Origin: Thiothrix fructosivorans
GTDB taxonomy: Bacteria; Pseudomonadota; Gammaproteobacteria; Thiotrichales; Thiotrichaceae
DNA: 64,000 nucleotides
NCBI RefSeq assembly: GCF_017349355.1
Contig: NZ_JAFMPM010000006.1
Span: 682,001-746,000 of the forward strand
Reading direction: 5' to 3'
The notes beneath the pieces were generated by a model, which was not told where the DNA came from, searched no databases, and was given only the letters and a program-made list of their open reading frames with translations. How positions within the stretch are numbered: position 1 is the stretch's first letter; every line of letters begins with the position of its first letter. The position numbers and the translations under genes were made by a program. Below, one piece after another: positions 1 through 9,092 of the stretch.

Positions 1-3000
1 GTTGGGTAGGCTCGAAAGCTCCAACGTGCTTTGGTTTGTACCCACCATGCCATGCGGCGTGATGGTTTCTTTCCAGTCGGCTTTCGGTTCGAGCGTGGTA
101 TTGACCGTGCGCAGGCTTGGCAAGTTCGGGGCTTGTACCGCTAAGTTCACTTCGTGGCTGCTGCTGAGTTTGCCGCTGGTAGCGGTGAATTTCAGCTTGC
201 CTTGCATTGGCTTGTCGCCTGCTTTGAGGAACAGCGTCACGACTTTTTCGCCGGTTTGCGTGAACGGCACGGTGAGCGCGGGGCCAACGCTAGCAAATGC
301 GCCATCCGCTTCCAGTTTCACCTCCACTGATTTCACCGCTGGGTCGGACACGAACAGGGTTAACGGCACTTCGATACGCTCACCGACTTTCAAGGTGCGC
401 GGCAAGGACGACAGCAACATCAACGGTTGGCGCACGAACACGGGCTGTTCCGCCTTGCCGTAAGCCAGACCATCGGAGGCAACCGCCATAATGCGTACCG
501 CACCAAGGTAAGACGGCAGCTCAACGCTGTGTTCCTTGGTTTGCCCTGCGTCCAGATGGAACGCGCCGAGAAAACGTACCACGGGCGGGAAGCGTTTCGG
601 CTTGTTGGCGGCATCGTCAATTTGCGCTTCGTCGCCACCACCGATGGCGAGAATGCGTTCCAGATTACCGCTGTATGCACCGATTACGCTGTCGAACAAG
701 TCCCACGTTTTGATCCCCAACGCTTCCTTGCGGTAGAACGCCTTGTGCAAATCGGGGGCTTCAAAGCGGGTCAATCCCAGCAAGCCTTCATCCACCACGG
801 CAAGGGTGTAATCCATCGCACGCCCAGATTGCTCAGTGATACTGAAGGTTTGGGTGCTTTCCGGCTGCCATTCTTCCGCCGCTTTCACGACAGGTTGCAA
901 CTTGGTTGAAGGGTCTTCCACTGTGAGCGGAATAATGCCGTACAAACGGATCGGGCGGTCATTCTGCTTGTTCTGGTGCGCTTGCAACAAAGTTACGCTG
1001 ACGTAGGCGTTCGGTGCCATGTTCGCGGTAATCGGCAGCGGGATTTGGGTACGTTGCCCATTAAAGTCAATCCAGCGTTGTTCCAGAATCTGGCTGCTGG
1101 TTTCAACGGTGAACAAGGCACGTCCGGCTTGTGCTTCCGGCAATTGGATTTGCGCGGTTTCGCCGACCTGATAGCTGGTTTTGTCGCTGCTGAAACGCAA
1201 CATCGCAGCAGCACCGCTGCCATCTTCTTGTGCACGACCAGCCCAACCAGGCCAATCCACATACAAGGTTTTGCCGGTGCAATGTTTGCCCTGCAAGTCG
1301 CAAGCGCGGATCAAATAACGACCCCATTCCGGGTATTTGATCTGGAATTTCCACTCGCCCTTGCCGTTAGTGGTGCTGACGATGGATTGCTGCAATTTGC
1401 TGCTGTGGCTGGAATCGGCGTATTCAGCCAACGAATCCGGGGTTTTATCCCACCACCATTTCCACTCGATTTTGTAGAGGGTGACTTCGACCTGCGGCAA
1501 AGATACTTCCTGCCCGTCGGCATTGAGGCTACCGATGGAAACGGTGTGTTCGGTGTCGGTCAGCAACATGTCGCGTTCAGCATCACCCTTGGGCAGTTTG
1601 ATACCGACGTAATGTTCAAACGGGTGGTAGTCGATTTCCTGTTTGCTGATGCTGAAACCGCCGCCTTCTTCATGCACTCGGCTGGTAAACCACGCGCTTA
1701 ACATGCCCGATGCAGGTTGTTCCGGTTGGAAGCGCTTGCTGAAACGTAGGTAGCCTTGTTCATCCAGATAGCCTTCCAGCAATTGCTGTTCCGCGCTGTC
1801 GAGTTTGCGGGTTGGGTCATCAAAAGCGTAATCGGCAAAACGGGTAAATTCGGTGGTTTTTTCGCGCAATTTCACACTGACATCCGCTTTCAGCTTGCTG
1901 GCAGTGCCACCGTGTAACCATTGCCCGAACAGGGTGGCTTCGGGTAAATCGCGGTAGCCATGCAATGCGGTGACACCGTAATTCAGATCCACTTTCAAGC
2001 GATTGGGGCGCACGGTTTCGATTTTCAGGGTTTTGTCGAAGGTGCTGCTGCCAAGTACCGCTTTCACCAGCCAATCGCCCGTCGGGTCGCTTTCTGCTAT
2101 TTTCAGGGTGAAGGGGTAAAACGCGCCCGTGGGCTGTTTGTTGGTGACGGTTTGCTTGAGTTTGCCGGTCGGATCAAACAGTTGCACCGTGACCGGATGG
2201 TTAGGCGGCAAGGTTTTGGCGCGGTCTTGCAAGACGAACGTGAGGTGGATGTCATCGCCGGGTCGCCATACGCCACGTTCGCCGTACAGCACGCCTTTCA
2301 AGCCTTTTTGCACGGTTTCGCCGCCGACATCGAACTGGCTGGTTTCGAGCGCGGTATTGGCATTGAGTTTGAGGTAAGCGCGATCACCGGCTTTTTCCGC
2401 GACCAGTAAGAAACTGGTGTTAGGGCTATCGAGTTCGGCGAAACCATCCCCGCCTGTGGTAGTGCTCGCGAGTGTTTGCCCTTGGAAATTGCGCAGCGTC
2501 AGGTTAACACCCGTAGCCGCTTCGGCAGTGCGCAGGTCGGTCGCGATGACGTGCACTTTACCGTTGCCGTCCTGCTTGGCGATCAGACCGAGGTTGCTGG
2601 CAATGAAGTTGTGGGTGGCTTTTACGTCTTCGCTGTTGGAAAAATAGCTGTCGTTGCACGCATCGTTGCGCTTGTCCCAGTCGTAATCTTCGCTGTCGAT
2701 GGCGTATTCCTCAATGCCATCCCAGCCGCTGGTTTGTGTGCCATCATCGTCTTCGGCACTGGTGAGCGGCTTGTCGGTGATTTGCGGGGCAGGTGTGCCC
2801 GCAGGACACGGATAGGTGGAATGGCGGCGGTCTACCGACAGTTCCAGCCGATACAGCGTGCCGGGTTTGGTTTTGAATAAGTCGGTGGCATCAATGCTGT
2901 AACGGTTCCACTGCGACGGGTTAGCAGCGGTGAGTGGAATGGTTTTGCGCCAGATATGCCGCCCGACCCGTTCCATTTCGCGGTCGCCATCCAGGCCGTT

Positions 3001-4209
3001 GACTTGCAGGAATTGCTCGACGTTTTCGGGGAAGACCTCCATCGCGGTGATTTGCACGGCATTCACACCGCGTGCTTCCAGCGGAATGGTCATGCTTTGA
3101 TTTTCTGGCAGGATGCTGCCTTTGCCGACAAAACGCACTGCCGGTTTGGGTGTGCCGAGGGTGATGGCTTGTTCGGTGCGTGCCGCGAGAGTGCCCAAAG
3201 GTGCGGAGGCGGCTTTGATGCCTGCTTGCAGGATGAGTTTGTGTTCGCCCGGTTCGAGTTCGCCGGTGGGGTAAACCAGCAGGCGATTGCCGACGATTTG
3301 GGTGCTGACTTCGCCGCTGCCCAGTTGTACCAAGCCTTTCAGGTCTTGCTGGGTGTCGAGTGCGTCGGAAAAGCTGATGCTGATGTGCGGCTTGCCTTCT
3401 GCGTCTTCGCTCAGGGTGTCGATGCGGGTAATGCTGAAAGTTTGCTGGCTGGGAATGGGGATGTCTTTCGCACCACTACTGTTCTCGCCTTGCACGTTTA
3501 GGCTTTTGCCATCCCAAGCCAGATGCAAATCCGTGCCGAAGGTTTCACGCGGGATGGCGTTGACGCTGAAGCGGTGTTCCGTGCCTTTATCGTTGTGTTC
3601 CCACGTTAGCGTCAGTGGTTTTTGCTGAGAACTGGCTTGTAGGATTTTTTCCAGCATGTCTGATGCGACGTAATCAGAGGTGAATACCGTGCCTGCTAGG
3701 CGCATTTGCGTGGGGTGGTCGGGGAGCGGTTCTAAGCCTTCGGTTTGTACATCCAGTTCCAATGCGGTGGTTTTGAAGGCGAATTCGATGGGTTGGGTGT
3801 CAGCGGGGATATTCAGCAAGCCATCTGGTTTCACAATCAGCGTGTAGGCTTGCCCAGAAGTCAGCGGTGCATCCGGCACAAACACGATACTGCTGGTGGT
3901 GTCGAATTGCGCTTTGCCTGCGGCATCCGGCGACAGCTTCAGATAGGCAGCGGCACTGCTGCCCACTTTGTCATCGCTGATCACGGGCTGGCGGAAACCG
4001 ATGGTCAGCGGCTGATTGCGCGGCTGTATGCTCGGTGGGCGCAGGCTGAACAGTTCGGTGAGCAAGCGGGTGCGGTCTTGCGCGGTAGCATCGGGTTTTG
4101 CCGCTGTCGGATGCGGCGGTGTATCGGCATCGCAGCCGCTCAGATTGACCGCCCCAGCAAGGAGCAGCAACAGGCATAAGGCACGTAACAGGCGTGGAAG
4201 CGTAGTCAT
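1..4209 (-). CDS. Alpha-2-macroglobulin family lipoprotein (C-terminal part beyond window)
   Basis: The minus strand reads open from an ATG at 4209 to the window edge, 1,403 codons, so the C-terminus is missing. The N-terminus is a lipoprotein signal (Arg-Leu-Leu-Arg, a hydrophobic run, lipobox L-S-G-C), which predicts a lipid-anchored envelope protein. Around residue 640 there is the macroglobulin-type VWRPGDD segment, and near residue 1140 the VDEGLLGLTRFEAPD motif typical of the bacterial A2M domain. Family members are thought to trap attacking proteases and often pair with penicillin-binding protein 1C. The thioester (CxEQ) region, if present, lies outside the window. A weak GGGAA ribosome site precedes the start. 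All sizeable plus-strand ORFs here are shadows. Confidence 0.93.
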   Translation of the reverse strand, partial: MTTLPRLLRALCLLLLLAGAVNLSGCDADTPPHPTAAKPDATAQDRTRLLTELFSLRPPSIQPRNQPLTIGFRQPVISDDKVGSSAAAYLKLSPDAAGKAQFDTTSSIVFVPDAPLTSGQAYTLIVKPDGLLNIPADTQPIEFAFKTTALELDVQTEGLEPLPDHPTQMRLAGTVFTSDYVASDMLEKILQASSQQKPLTLTWEHNDKGTEHRFSVNAIPRETFGTDLHLAWDGKSLNVQGENSSGAKDIPIPSQQTFSITRIDTLSEDAEGKPHISISFSDALDTQQDLKGLVQLGSGEVSTQIVGNRLLVYPTGELEPGEHKLILQAGIKAASAPLGTLAARTEQAITLGTPKPAVRFVGKGSILPENQSMTIPLEARGVNAVQITAMEVFPENVEQFLQVNGLDGDREMERVGRHIWRKTIPLTAANPSQWNRYSIDATDLFKTKPGTLYRLELSVDRRHSTYPCPAGTPAPQITDKPLTSAEDDDGTQTSGWDGIEEYAIDSEDYDWDKRNDACNDSYFSNSEDVKATHNFIASNLGLIAKQDGNGKVHVIATDLRTAEAATGVNLTLRNFQGQTLASTTTGGDGFAELDSPNTSFLLVAEKAGDRAYLKLNANTALETSQFDVGGETVQKGLKGVLYGERGVWRPGDDIHLTFVLQDRAKTLPPNHPVTVQLFDPTGKLKQTVTNKQPTGAFYPFTLKIAESDPTGDWLVKAVLGSSTFDKTLKIETVRPNRLKVDLNYGVTALHGYRDLPEATLFGQWLHGGTASKLKADVSVKLREKTTEFTRFADYAFDDPTRKLDSAEQQLLEGYLDEQGYLRFSKRFQPEQPASGMLSAWFTSRVHEEGGGFSISKQEIDYHPFEHYVGIKLPKGDAERDMLLTDTEHTVSIGSLNADGQEVSLPQVEVTLYKIEWKWWWDKTPDSLAEYADSSHSSKLQQSIVSTTNGKGEWKFQIKYPEWGRYLIRACDLQGKHCTGKTLYVDWPGWAGRAQEDGSGAAAMLRFSSDKTSYQVGETAQIQLPEAQAGRALFTVETSSQILEQRWIDFNGQRTQIPLPITANMAPNAYVSVTLLQAHQNKQNDRPIRLYGIIPLTVEDPSTKLQPVVKAAEEWQPESTQTFSITEQSGRAMDYTLAVVDEGLLGLTRFEAPDLHKAFYRKEALGIKTWDLFDSVIGAYSGNLERILAIGGGDEAQIDDAANKPKRFPPVVRFLGAFHLDAGQTKEHSVELPSYLGAVRIMAVASDGLAYGKAEQPVFVRQPLMLLSSLPRTLKVGERIEVPLTLFVSDPAVKSVEVKLEADGAFASVGPALTVPFTQTGEKVVTLFLKAGDKPMQGKLKFTATSGKLSSSHEVNLAVQAPNLPSLRTVNTTLEPKADWKETITPHGMVGTNQSTLELSSLPN

Positions 4210-4347
4210 AATGATTCCCGGCAAGTTATAAATTTATTTATGACTGCTATTCTAACTCAACCGCTACCCTTGCGGTAAGACAAATCTGTACTGGGGTTTG
4301 AAACAGTAAGCCAGAAACTTCCACAAACTTGTACTAAACTATCCAAA

Positions 4348-4494
4348 ATGGATAAGTTAATCACGATCAGCGAAGCAGCAGAACGGTTAGACATCAGCCC
4401 GACGACCTTACGGCGTTGGGAGGAGTCCGGCAAACTGATACCGGAACGGACACAAGGCAACCAACGCCGCTACCGCCTTTCACACATTGAACCC
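4348..4494 (+). pseudogene. IS607-type TnpA (MerR-HTH) N-terminal fragment
   Basis: The first ~49 codons (MDKLITISEAAERLDISP, then TTLRRWEESGKL, then RRYRLSHIEP) match the MerR-like winged helix at the N-terminus of IS607-family serine-recombinase transposases. After that the frame runs into unrelated sequence, and the resolvase domain with its catalytic serine is absent. Intact family members are about 200 residues long. No TnpB/Cas12-ancestor gene follows. It is best read as the scar of a deleted IS607 element next to the broken alkB gene. A free-standing small MerR regulator is a less likely alternative. Confidence 0.7.
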
Positions 4495-4527
4495 GCCCCG
4501 CCCCTGCGCCATAAATATCTACACAAA

Positions 4528-4556
4528 TCCCCCCGATTATCAAGAAATCGGGGGAT
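4528..4556. terminator. Hairpin, CCCCGATT/AATCGGGG
   Basis: An 8-bp GC-rich inverted repeat (4531-4538 and 4546-4553) with a 7-nt loop lies between the IS607 fragment and the alkB remnant. There is no clean T tract, so it may be a transposon-end structure rather than a terminator. Confidence 0.35.
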
Positions 4557-4617
4557 GATTTCAAAAAAAGCCTTCAAGGTGTTGATAAGCGCCTATCCAG
4601 CCGTTACCAGCGCTTGG

Positions 4618-5081
4618 TTATGCCACCATGTCGCCGTGCAGCAATGGCACTTTCGCCGCCTTGTCACTGCGCTGCAAACTACCCCACAAGAACGTCGCGG
4701 GCAAACCCAACGACACCGACACAATCGGCGCGGTCAGGTCGCGTTCGTCCCGATCCTGATGCAGTGCCAATACGCTACCCACCGGATAACGGTTGATCAG
4801 GCAAGCATCCGGCTGGAATGCGGGAAAACCTGCCGTCAGTGCTGCGGCTTGCGCTAAGCTGTGGAAATCCGCTGGCATCGCAGGCTAGGCTTGCCCATTT
4901 AGCGGGTCGGTGGTGCTGTAGCGGTAGCCTTTGCGGTCGGTGATCCAGCCCGCCGTGCCGCAGTTGGTCATCGCCACCGACATCGTGTAGCCGCCGGGTG
5001 TTTGCATCTGCCGGAACGGGGCTTGGGCTGCAATGGCGTGGATGCCTGCCAGCAAGCGGTGTTGAAGAGGTCGAAGTTCAT
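4618..5081 (-). pseudogene. alkB: Broken alkB (DNA dealkylation dioxygenase)
   Basis: Two blocks read strongly as AlkB, the Fe(II)/2-oxoglutarate dioxygenase that repairs alkylated DNA. The upstream block contains APFRQM then TPGGYTMSVAMTNCG. The downstream block contains FQPDACLINRY, LHQDRDE and APIVSVSLGLPATF. Three lesions are visible: a frameshift or deletion near 5060 just after the MNFDLFN start, an in-frame TAG at 4885-4887 where the family has the Trp of a QAWPAMP-type segment, and loss of everything after HGDMVA. The C-terminal loss removes the third iron ligand His and the 2-oxoglutarate Arg, so no active enzyme can be made. The HxD iron ligands are still present in the remnant. Confidence 0.85.
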
Positions 5082-5114
5082 GGGGGGATTTTAACCGTTA
5101 AAGCACAACATTGA

Positions 5115-5140
5115 TATTGTACGCCAATATTCGTACAATA
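5115..5140. promoter_or_regulatory. Palindromic operator of the toxin-antitoxin pair
   Basis: This is a perfect 9-bp inverted repeat, TATTGTACG (5115-5123) and CGTACAATA (5132-5140), with an 8-bp AT-rich spacer. It lies 26 bp before the first gene of the pair. Position and symmetry fit an autoregulatory operator bound by the antitoxin, but that binding is inference. Confidence 0.55.
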
Positions 5141-5165
5141 AGAAAAATCACCACCAAAGTCATCC

Positions 5166-5465
5166 ATGAACTTTAAAGATGCGAAGCGGAAAGTCATTGA
5201 GTGCCTGAATACAGGCAATATCCGGCATGAAGCCAGAAACAACATTGACATCAAGAACCTGCTGATAACGGGGGCAGTAACACCCACTGAAGTCGCCTCC
5301 ATTTTGGGACGCAGCAGAGGCAATGAACACTTAGCCAGCCCCCATCATTTTGATGCCAGTGTTGAAGTCCACATCGTGAAAACCCAACATGCCGGGCAAG
5401 GTTGGTACATCAAATGGTATTTCCTAGAACCGGATAGCGTCTTCATCAGTGTCCACCACCAATAA
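5166..5465 (+). CDS. Putative small toxin, DUF4258-like
   Basis: A 99-residue protein that I cannot assign firmly. Its start (MNFKDAKRKVIECLNTGNI, then RHEARNNIDIKNLL) and the segment TGAVTPTEVASIL resemble the small DUF4258/MqsR-like proteins that act as ribonuclease toxins in type II systems. Length, basic and aromatic residues near the C-terminus, a palindrome in the promoter and a Cys-rich partner starting 13 bp downstream all fit the toxin of a toxin-antitoxin pair. The order toxin first, antitoxin second is as in mqsRA. No catalytic residue can be named with confidence. Confidence 0.55.
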   Translation: MNFKDAKRKVIECLNTGNIRHEARNNIDIKNLLITGAVTPTEVASILGRSRGNEHLASPHHFDASVEVHIVKTQHAGQGWYIKWYFLEPDSVFISVHHQ

Positions 5466-5478
5466 CGGCAGTAACAGT

Positions 5479-6072
5479 ATGAAAATTCTCAAAGTTGGCG
5501 ATAAAGCCAAAGCAGCTTGCGAAACCTGCCAAGCCTTTACCGGCATTACGTACCAGTTGCGTGATGTGCCGTTCAGCGATGGTAGCGGCCTCACCAAAAA
5601 TATTCTGGCGGGTGTCTGCGATGTATGCGGCGCGGTGACGGTCATCCCCCACCAATCCACGCCTGCCATTTGTAGTACGCTGGAACGGCAACGCAAGGCG
5701 GTCGAAAGCCGTTTGCCTGCCCACATGCTCGACATCCTGAATCTGGTCAGTGTTGAAGTCGGCGGTAATGCTGCACTTGTGCCGCAAATTGTGAAGTTTT
5801 ACCTCCACGCCCTTTCCAACCACACCCTATCTCCCGTTGGGCTTGGGCATTATCTTTCCACAGACTTGGCATCCGGCAAGGCAGAAAAACGTCTATCCTT
5901 GAAAGGTCGGTATGTCGCTGCTGACATCGAAGCACTCAAACAATTGACATCCCTGCCTAGCACAACCGATGTGGTCAAAAGTGTCGTGCTGAAAATCAAC
6001 GACGACATCCTCGTGCAGCACAAGGAAGAATCCATCCGCTACTTGAGCAATCTGGTAGCGGCAGCAGCCTGA
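5479..6072 (+). CDS. Putative MqsA-like zinc-binding antitoxin
   Basis: A 197-residue protein starting at the ATG 13 bp after the putative toxin. The N-terminal ~60 residues carry two Cys pairs, CETC and CDVC, spaced like a zinc ribbon, as in MqsA/YgiT-type antitoxins. The middle contains an EVGGNAALVPQIVKFY helix and a SPVGLGHYLS segment that may be part of a helix-turn-helix. The protein is about 60 residues longer than MqsA, so it may belong to a related family. An in-frame GTG at 5449 would add ten residues but overlaps the upstream gene. Proposed role: it neutralises the upstream protein and represses the operon through the 5115-5140 palindrome (inference). Confidence 0.55.
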   Translation: MKILKVGDKAKAACETCQAFTGITYQLRDVPFSDGSGLTKNILAGVCDVCGAVTVIPHQSTPAICSTLERQRKAVESRLPAHMLDILNLVSVEVGGNAALVPQIVKFYLHALSNHTLSPVGLGHYLSTDLASGKAEKRLSLKGRYVAADIEALKQLTSLPSTTDVVKSVVLKINDDILVQHKEESIRYLSNLVAAAA

Positions 6073-6102
6073 TGCCAAGCGCAAGGTAAAATCAGCCCTC
6101 AC

Positions 6103-6231
6103 ATGATTGATCACCAAAAATTCCAGTCCCTAGTCAAGCAGCTTTACACGACCGTTAAGGCGTTGAATGAATCCGTCGCCTCGACAGACCGTTTACCCAG
6201 AATCGCCGCAGAAAAAAGCACAATAACCTAA
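6103..6231 (+). CDS. Small ORF, 42 aa, unknown
   Basis: ATG to TAA, encoding a short helical peptide (MIDHQKFQSLVKQLYTTV and so on). It follows the putative antitoxin by 30 bp and its stop lies inside the first of three 24-bp repeats. There is no good ribosome site. It may be a real small gene, a remnant, or chance. Confidence 0.25.
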   Translation: MIDHQKFQSLVKQLYTTVKALNESVASTDRLPRIAAEKSTIT

Positions 6232-6292
6232 AGATCGTACAACACAATAACCTAATAATAGTATAGCATGATAACCTAAAGATTGTCTGTCA
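6221..6292 (+). repeat. Three 24-bp tandem repeats ahead of fic
   Basis: The core ATAACCTAA recurs at 6223, 6247 and 6271, exactly 24 bp apart. The flanks are partly conserved (AAGATCGT and AAGATTGT in copies 1 and 3). The array ends 17 bp before the preferred Fic start codon, so it looks like an iterated operator for a repressor, possibly the AbiEi-like N-terminus of the Fic protein itself. Confidence 0.5.
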
Positions 6293-6309
6293 CAGTCCGC
6301 GAGTACCCC

Positions 6310-7824
6310 ATGTCCCCAGCCGACAAACTGGCACAATCCCTGAGTGCCTTGAAAGCCTTGCAAGACCAACAGCGCGTTGGCATCCAAAGCAACGAGCTAA
6401 CCCGCACCCACCGCGAACGCCTGCTGCAACAGGGTTTCCTGCGCGAAGTCATGAAGGGCTGGTTCATCCCCACCCGCCCGGATGAACGCCAAGGTGAAAG
6501 CACTTCTTGGTACGCATCCTTCTGGGGTTTCTGTCACGATTATCTAAATACCCGCTTTGGCACTGAATGGTGTTTGGGCGCAGAACAATCCATCAGCCTG
6601 CACGTTGGCAACTGGACAATTCCCCGGCAATTGCTGGTACGTTCCCCCAAGGCAGGCAATAAGCCGACAGCACTCTTGCATGGCACATCATTGCTGGATT
6701 TGCGCTTGGATATTCCCGCCCCTGCATACATCCAAACCCTTGACGGTATTCGCGTTATGCGGCTGGAAGTGGCACTCATCCAATGCTTACCGCGCCAGTT
6801 CAGCAGCAATCCGATTGAAATGCGGGCAGCGTTGGCGATGTTGCCCGATGCGTCCAACCTGTTACGGCATTTGCTAGAAGGCGGTAATAGTATCGTGGCG
6901 GGGCGTTTGGCTGGTGCATTCCGCAATATCGGACGGGATGCCATCGCTGATAATCTGCTTGCCACCCTACGCAGCGCGGGTTACAGCGTCAGCGAGCAAG
7001 ACCCATTTGCGGATAGGCCGACGTTACCTTTGCAAAGCCGCAGCCATTCCCCTTATGTCAACCGCCTGCGCATGATGTGGCAGCAATACCGCCAGCCTGT
7101 CATCGAGCATTTCAACGTTACCCCCAATCCAGTCACGGATGCGACAAGTTACTTGCAACACGTCGAAGAGGTGTATCTAACGGATGCATACAATTCCCTC
7201 TCCATCGAAGGCTATCGAGTCAATACCCAACTGATTGAACAGGTACGTAGCGGGCAATGGAATCCGCAAACCAATCCCGCCGACCGCGAACATCTGGATG
7301 CGATGGCGGCGCGTGGTTACTGGCAAGCCTTTCAAGCGGTCAAACACAGCGTTGCCAAGGTATTGCAAGGCGAAAACGCAGGTACGGTTGCCAGCCACGA
7401 TCTCGATACGTGGTATCGGGAACTGTTTGCCCCCAGCGTTACCGCCGGTATCCTGAGCGCCGTCAATCTGGCAGGCTACCGCAATCACCCCGTTTACATC
7501 CGCCATTCCCAACACGTCCCACCCAACCACGAAGCGGTACGCGAACTCCTGCCCGCCTTGTTTGAACTCATGGAAAATGAACCCGAACCCGCCGTGAATG
7601 TGGTGCTGTCACACTTTTTCTTTGTCTACATCCACCCGTATATGGATGGCAACGGACGCTGCGGGCGTTTCCTGATGAATCTCATGATGGCAGCAGGCGG
7701 CTACCCGTGGACTGTCGTCCCATTGGCAAAGCGCGACGAGTACATGGATGCGTTGGAGCAAGCCAGTGTCGGGCAAAACATTGTGCCATTTACTCGCTTC
7801 ATCGCGGAGTTAGCAGCAGCTTGA
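6310..7824 (+). CDS. Fic family protein with inhibitory motif
   Basis: A 504-residue protein with the Fic active-site loop HPYMDGNGRCGRF at about residue 442. This is the HPFxDGNGRxxR signature of AMP transferases, which attach AMP to Ser, Thr or Tyr of target proteins using the loop His. The inhibitory motif [S/T]xxxE[G/N] is present as SLSIEG near residue 296, ahead of the Fic fold, so the enzyme is auto-inhibited (class II). The N-terminal ~200 residues look like a winged-helix/AbiEi-type region (HRERLLQQGFLREVMKGWF). A TTG at 6283 would add nine residues, but the ATG is preferred. The gene stands alone downstream of a 24-bp repeat array. Confidence 0.85.
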   Translation: MSPADKLAQSLSALKALQDQQRVGIQSNELTRTHRERLLQQGFLREVMKGWFIPTRPDERQGESTSWYASFWGFCHDYLNTRFGTEWCLGAEQSISLHVGNWTIPRQLLVRSPKAGNKPTALLHGTSLLDLRLDIPAPAYIQTLDGIRVMRLEVALIQCLPRQFSSNPIEMRAALAMLPDASNLLRHLLEGGNSIVAGRLAGAFRNIGRDAIADNLLATLRSAGYSVSEQDPFADRPTLPLQSRSHSPYVNRLRMMWQQYRQPVIEHFNVTPNPVTDATSYLQHVEEVYLTDAYNSLSIEGYRVNTQLIEQVRSGQWNPQTNPADREHLDAMAARGYWQAFQAVKHSVAKVLQGENAGTVASHDLDTWYRELFAPSVTAGILSAVNLAGYRNHPVYIRHSQHVPPNHEAVRELLPALFELMENEPEPAVNVVLSHFFFVYIHPYMDGNGRCGRFLMNLMMAAGGYPWTVVPLAKRDEYMDALEQASVGQNIVPFTRFIAELAAA

Positions 7825-7862
7825 GTTGATGACAAGCAAATAAAATACTGGCTAACCCAACA

Positions 7863-9032
7863 TCACGCCAACTGCTGCAATTGCTCCACCAGCAAGCGCA
7901 ATCCCACCACTTCCACACCCTCGCCAATCGGGTAGCGTTCGTTGCCCGGATACACCAACAAACGTTTGGCAGGTTGCAGGTCTTCACACGCCTGATAAAA
8001 CCCACGGCGCGGCTTGGCTGTGGCAGAGCGTTTGATTTCGATAGCCCACAAACCTTGCCCCGCAATATCCAGCAACAGATCAACTTCTGCCCCCGCACTG
8101 CTGCGGTAAAAACCCGATGTGGTGTTAAAGGGTGCAGTATTCAACAGGTTTTCCATGCAAAAACCTTCCCAACTGTTACCCACCACGGGATGCCCCAACA
8201 AGGTATCGACATCGTGGATACCCAGCAAGGCATGAACCAGACCACTGTCACGGATATACACCTTGGGGGATTTCACCAAACGCTTGCCTACGTTGCTATG
8301 CCAAGGCAACACCCGTCTTACCAGCAGCAAATCGACCAATAAATCGAGATAGCGACTCACGGTTTTGGTATCCACCATCAGGTTTTTACCCAACTGCGAC
8401 ACGTTGAGCATTCCACCTTGGTTATGTGCCAGCATTGTCCAGAAACGCCGCAAGGTTTCCGCCGGAATGCGTGTGCCGTAAGAGGGAATATCCCGTTCAA
8501 GGTAAGTGCTGATCAGGTTTTGCCGCCACACGACACTTTGCCGGTCATTCACTGCCAGAAAACTGGTGGGGAAACCGCCGCGTACCCACAGCACATCCTG
8601 CGCGGCAGGCGGTGTTTCAATCACCTGAAACGGCGGCAATTCCAGATACGCAATCCGCCCCGCGAGGCTTTCACCCGATTGCCGCAGCAAATCACCGGAG
8701 GCAGACCCCAGCAACAAGAAGCGTCCGTGATGCAGCCCTTTTTTCCTGCCGCGATCAATCAGGCTGCGTAACGGCTGGAACAGTTCTGGCAAACGTTGCA
8801 CTTCATCCAGAATCACCAGTTTGTCTTCGTGCTGACTCAAATAGGCTTCGGGATCAAGCAACTTATTGCGGTCAGTCGGGCTTTCCAAATCAAGGTAAAG
8901 GCAGGATTCACGCTGTGCGCACAGCACTTCCGCCAGCGTCGTCTTACCGGCCTGACGCGGCCCCAGTAAGGCTACGGCGGGAAACTGTGCCAAATGTTCA
9001 ACAAGGTGTGGGTATAGCTGTCGAGTAATCAT
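7863..9032 (-). CDS. AAA+ ATPase with DUF4143 C-terminal domain
   Basis: About 389 residues from the ATG at 9032. ATG 9050 and TTG 9059 are alternatives, and a GGGGAG site lies just upstream of 9050. Walker A is LLGPRQAGKTTLAEVL and Walker B is LVILDEVQRLPELF, followed by a sensor-like LLLGSASGDLLRQ. The C-terminal half carries the DUF4143 features: SAGAEVDLLLD and WAIEIKRSATAKPRRGF, a PD-(D/E)XK-like nuclease core. Such proteins are common in accessory regions of prokaryotes, but their role is unsettled. A second, IS-disrupted member of the same family lies at 14455-17288. Confidence 0.85.
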   Translation of the reverse strand: MITRQLYPHLVEHLAQFPAVALLGPRQAGKTTLAEVLCAQRESCLYLDLESPTDRNKLLDPEAYLSQHEDKLVILDEVQRLPELFQPLRSLIDRGRKKGLHHGRFLLLGSASGDLLRQSGESLAGRIAYLELPPFQVIETPPAAQDVLWVRGGFPTSFLAVNDRQSVVWRQNLISTYLERDIPSYGTRIPAETLRRFWTMLAHNQGGMLNVSQLGKNLMVDTKTVSRYLDLLVDLLLVRRVLPWHSNVGKRLVKSPKVYIRDSGLVHALLGIHDVDTLLGHPVVGNSWEGFCMENLLNTAPFNTTSGFYRSSAGAEVDLLLDIAGQGLWAIEIKRSATAKPRRGFYQACEDLQPAKRLLVYPGNERYPIGEGVEVVGLRLLVEQLQQLA

Positions 9033-9092
9033 CTGCAAATTATGGAACATACTCCCCAATTTGCAAGGTTAAATTTAGCGTTTCGCCCTTGA

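Noticed and set aside
976-2409. Long plus-strand ORFs (e.g. 241 and 149 aa) in the first 4 kb
   Set aside because: They are antisense shadows of the uninterrupted minus-strand alpha-2-macroglobulin gene and have no ribosome sites or family features.
6221-6292. 24-bp repeats as a small CRISPR array
   Set aside because: Only a 9-bp core is shared, units abut directly without spacer/repeat division, and no cas genes are nearby.
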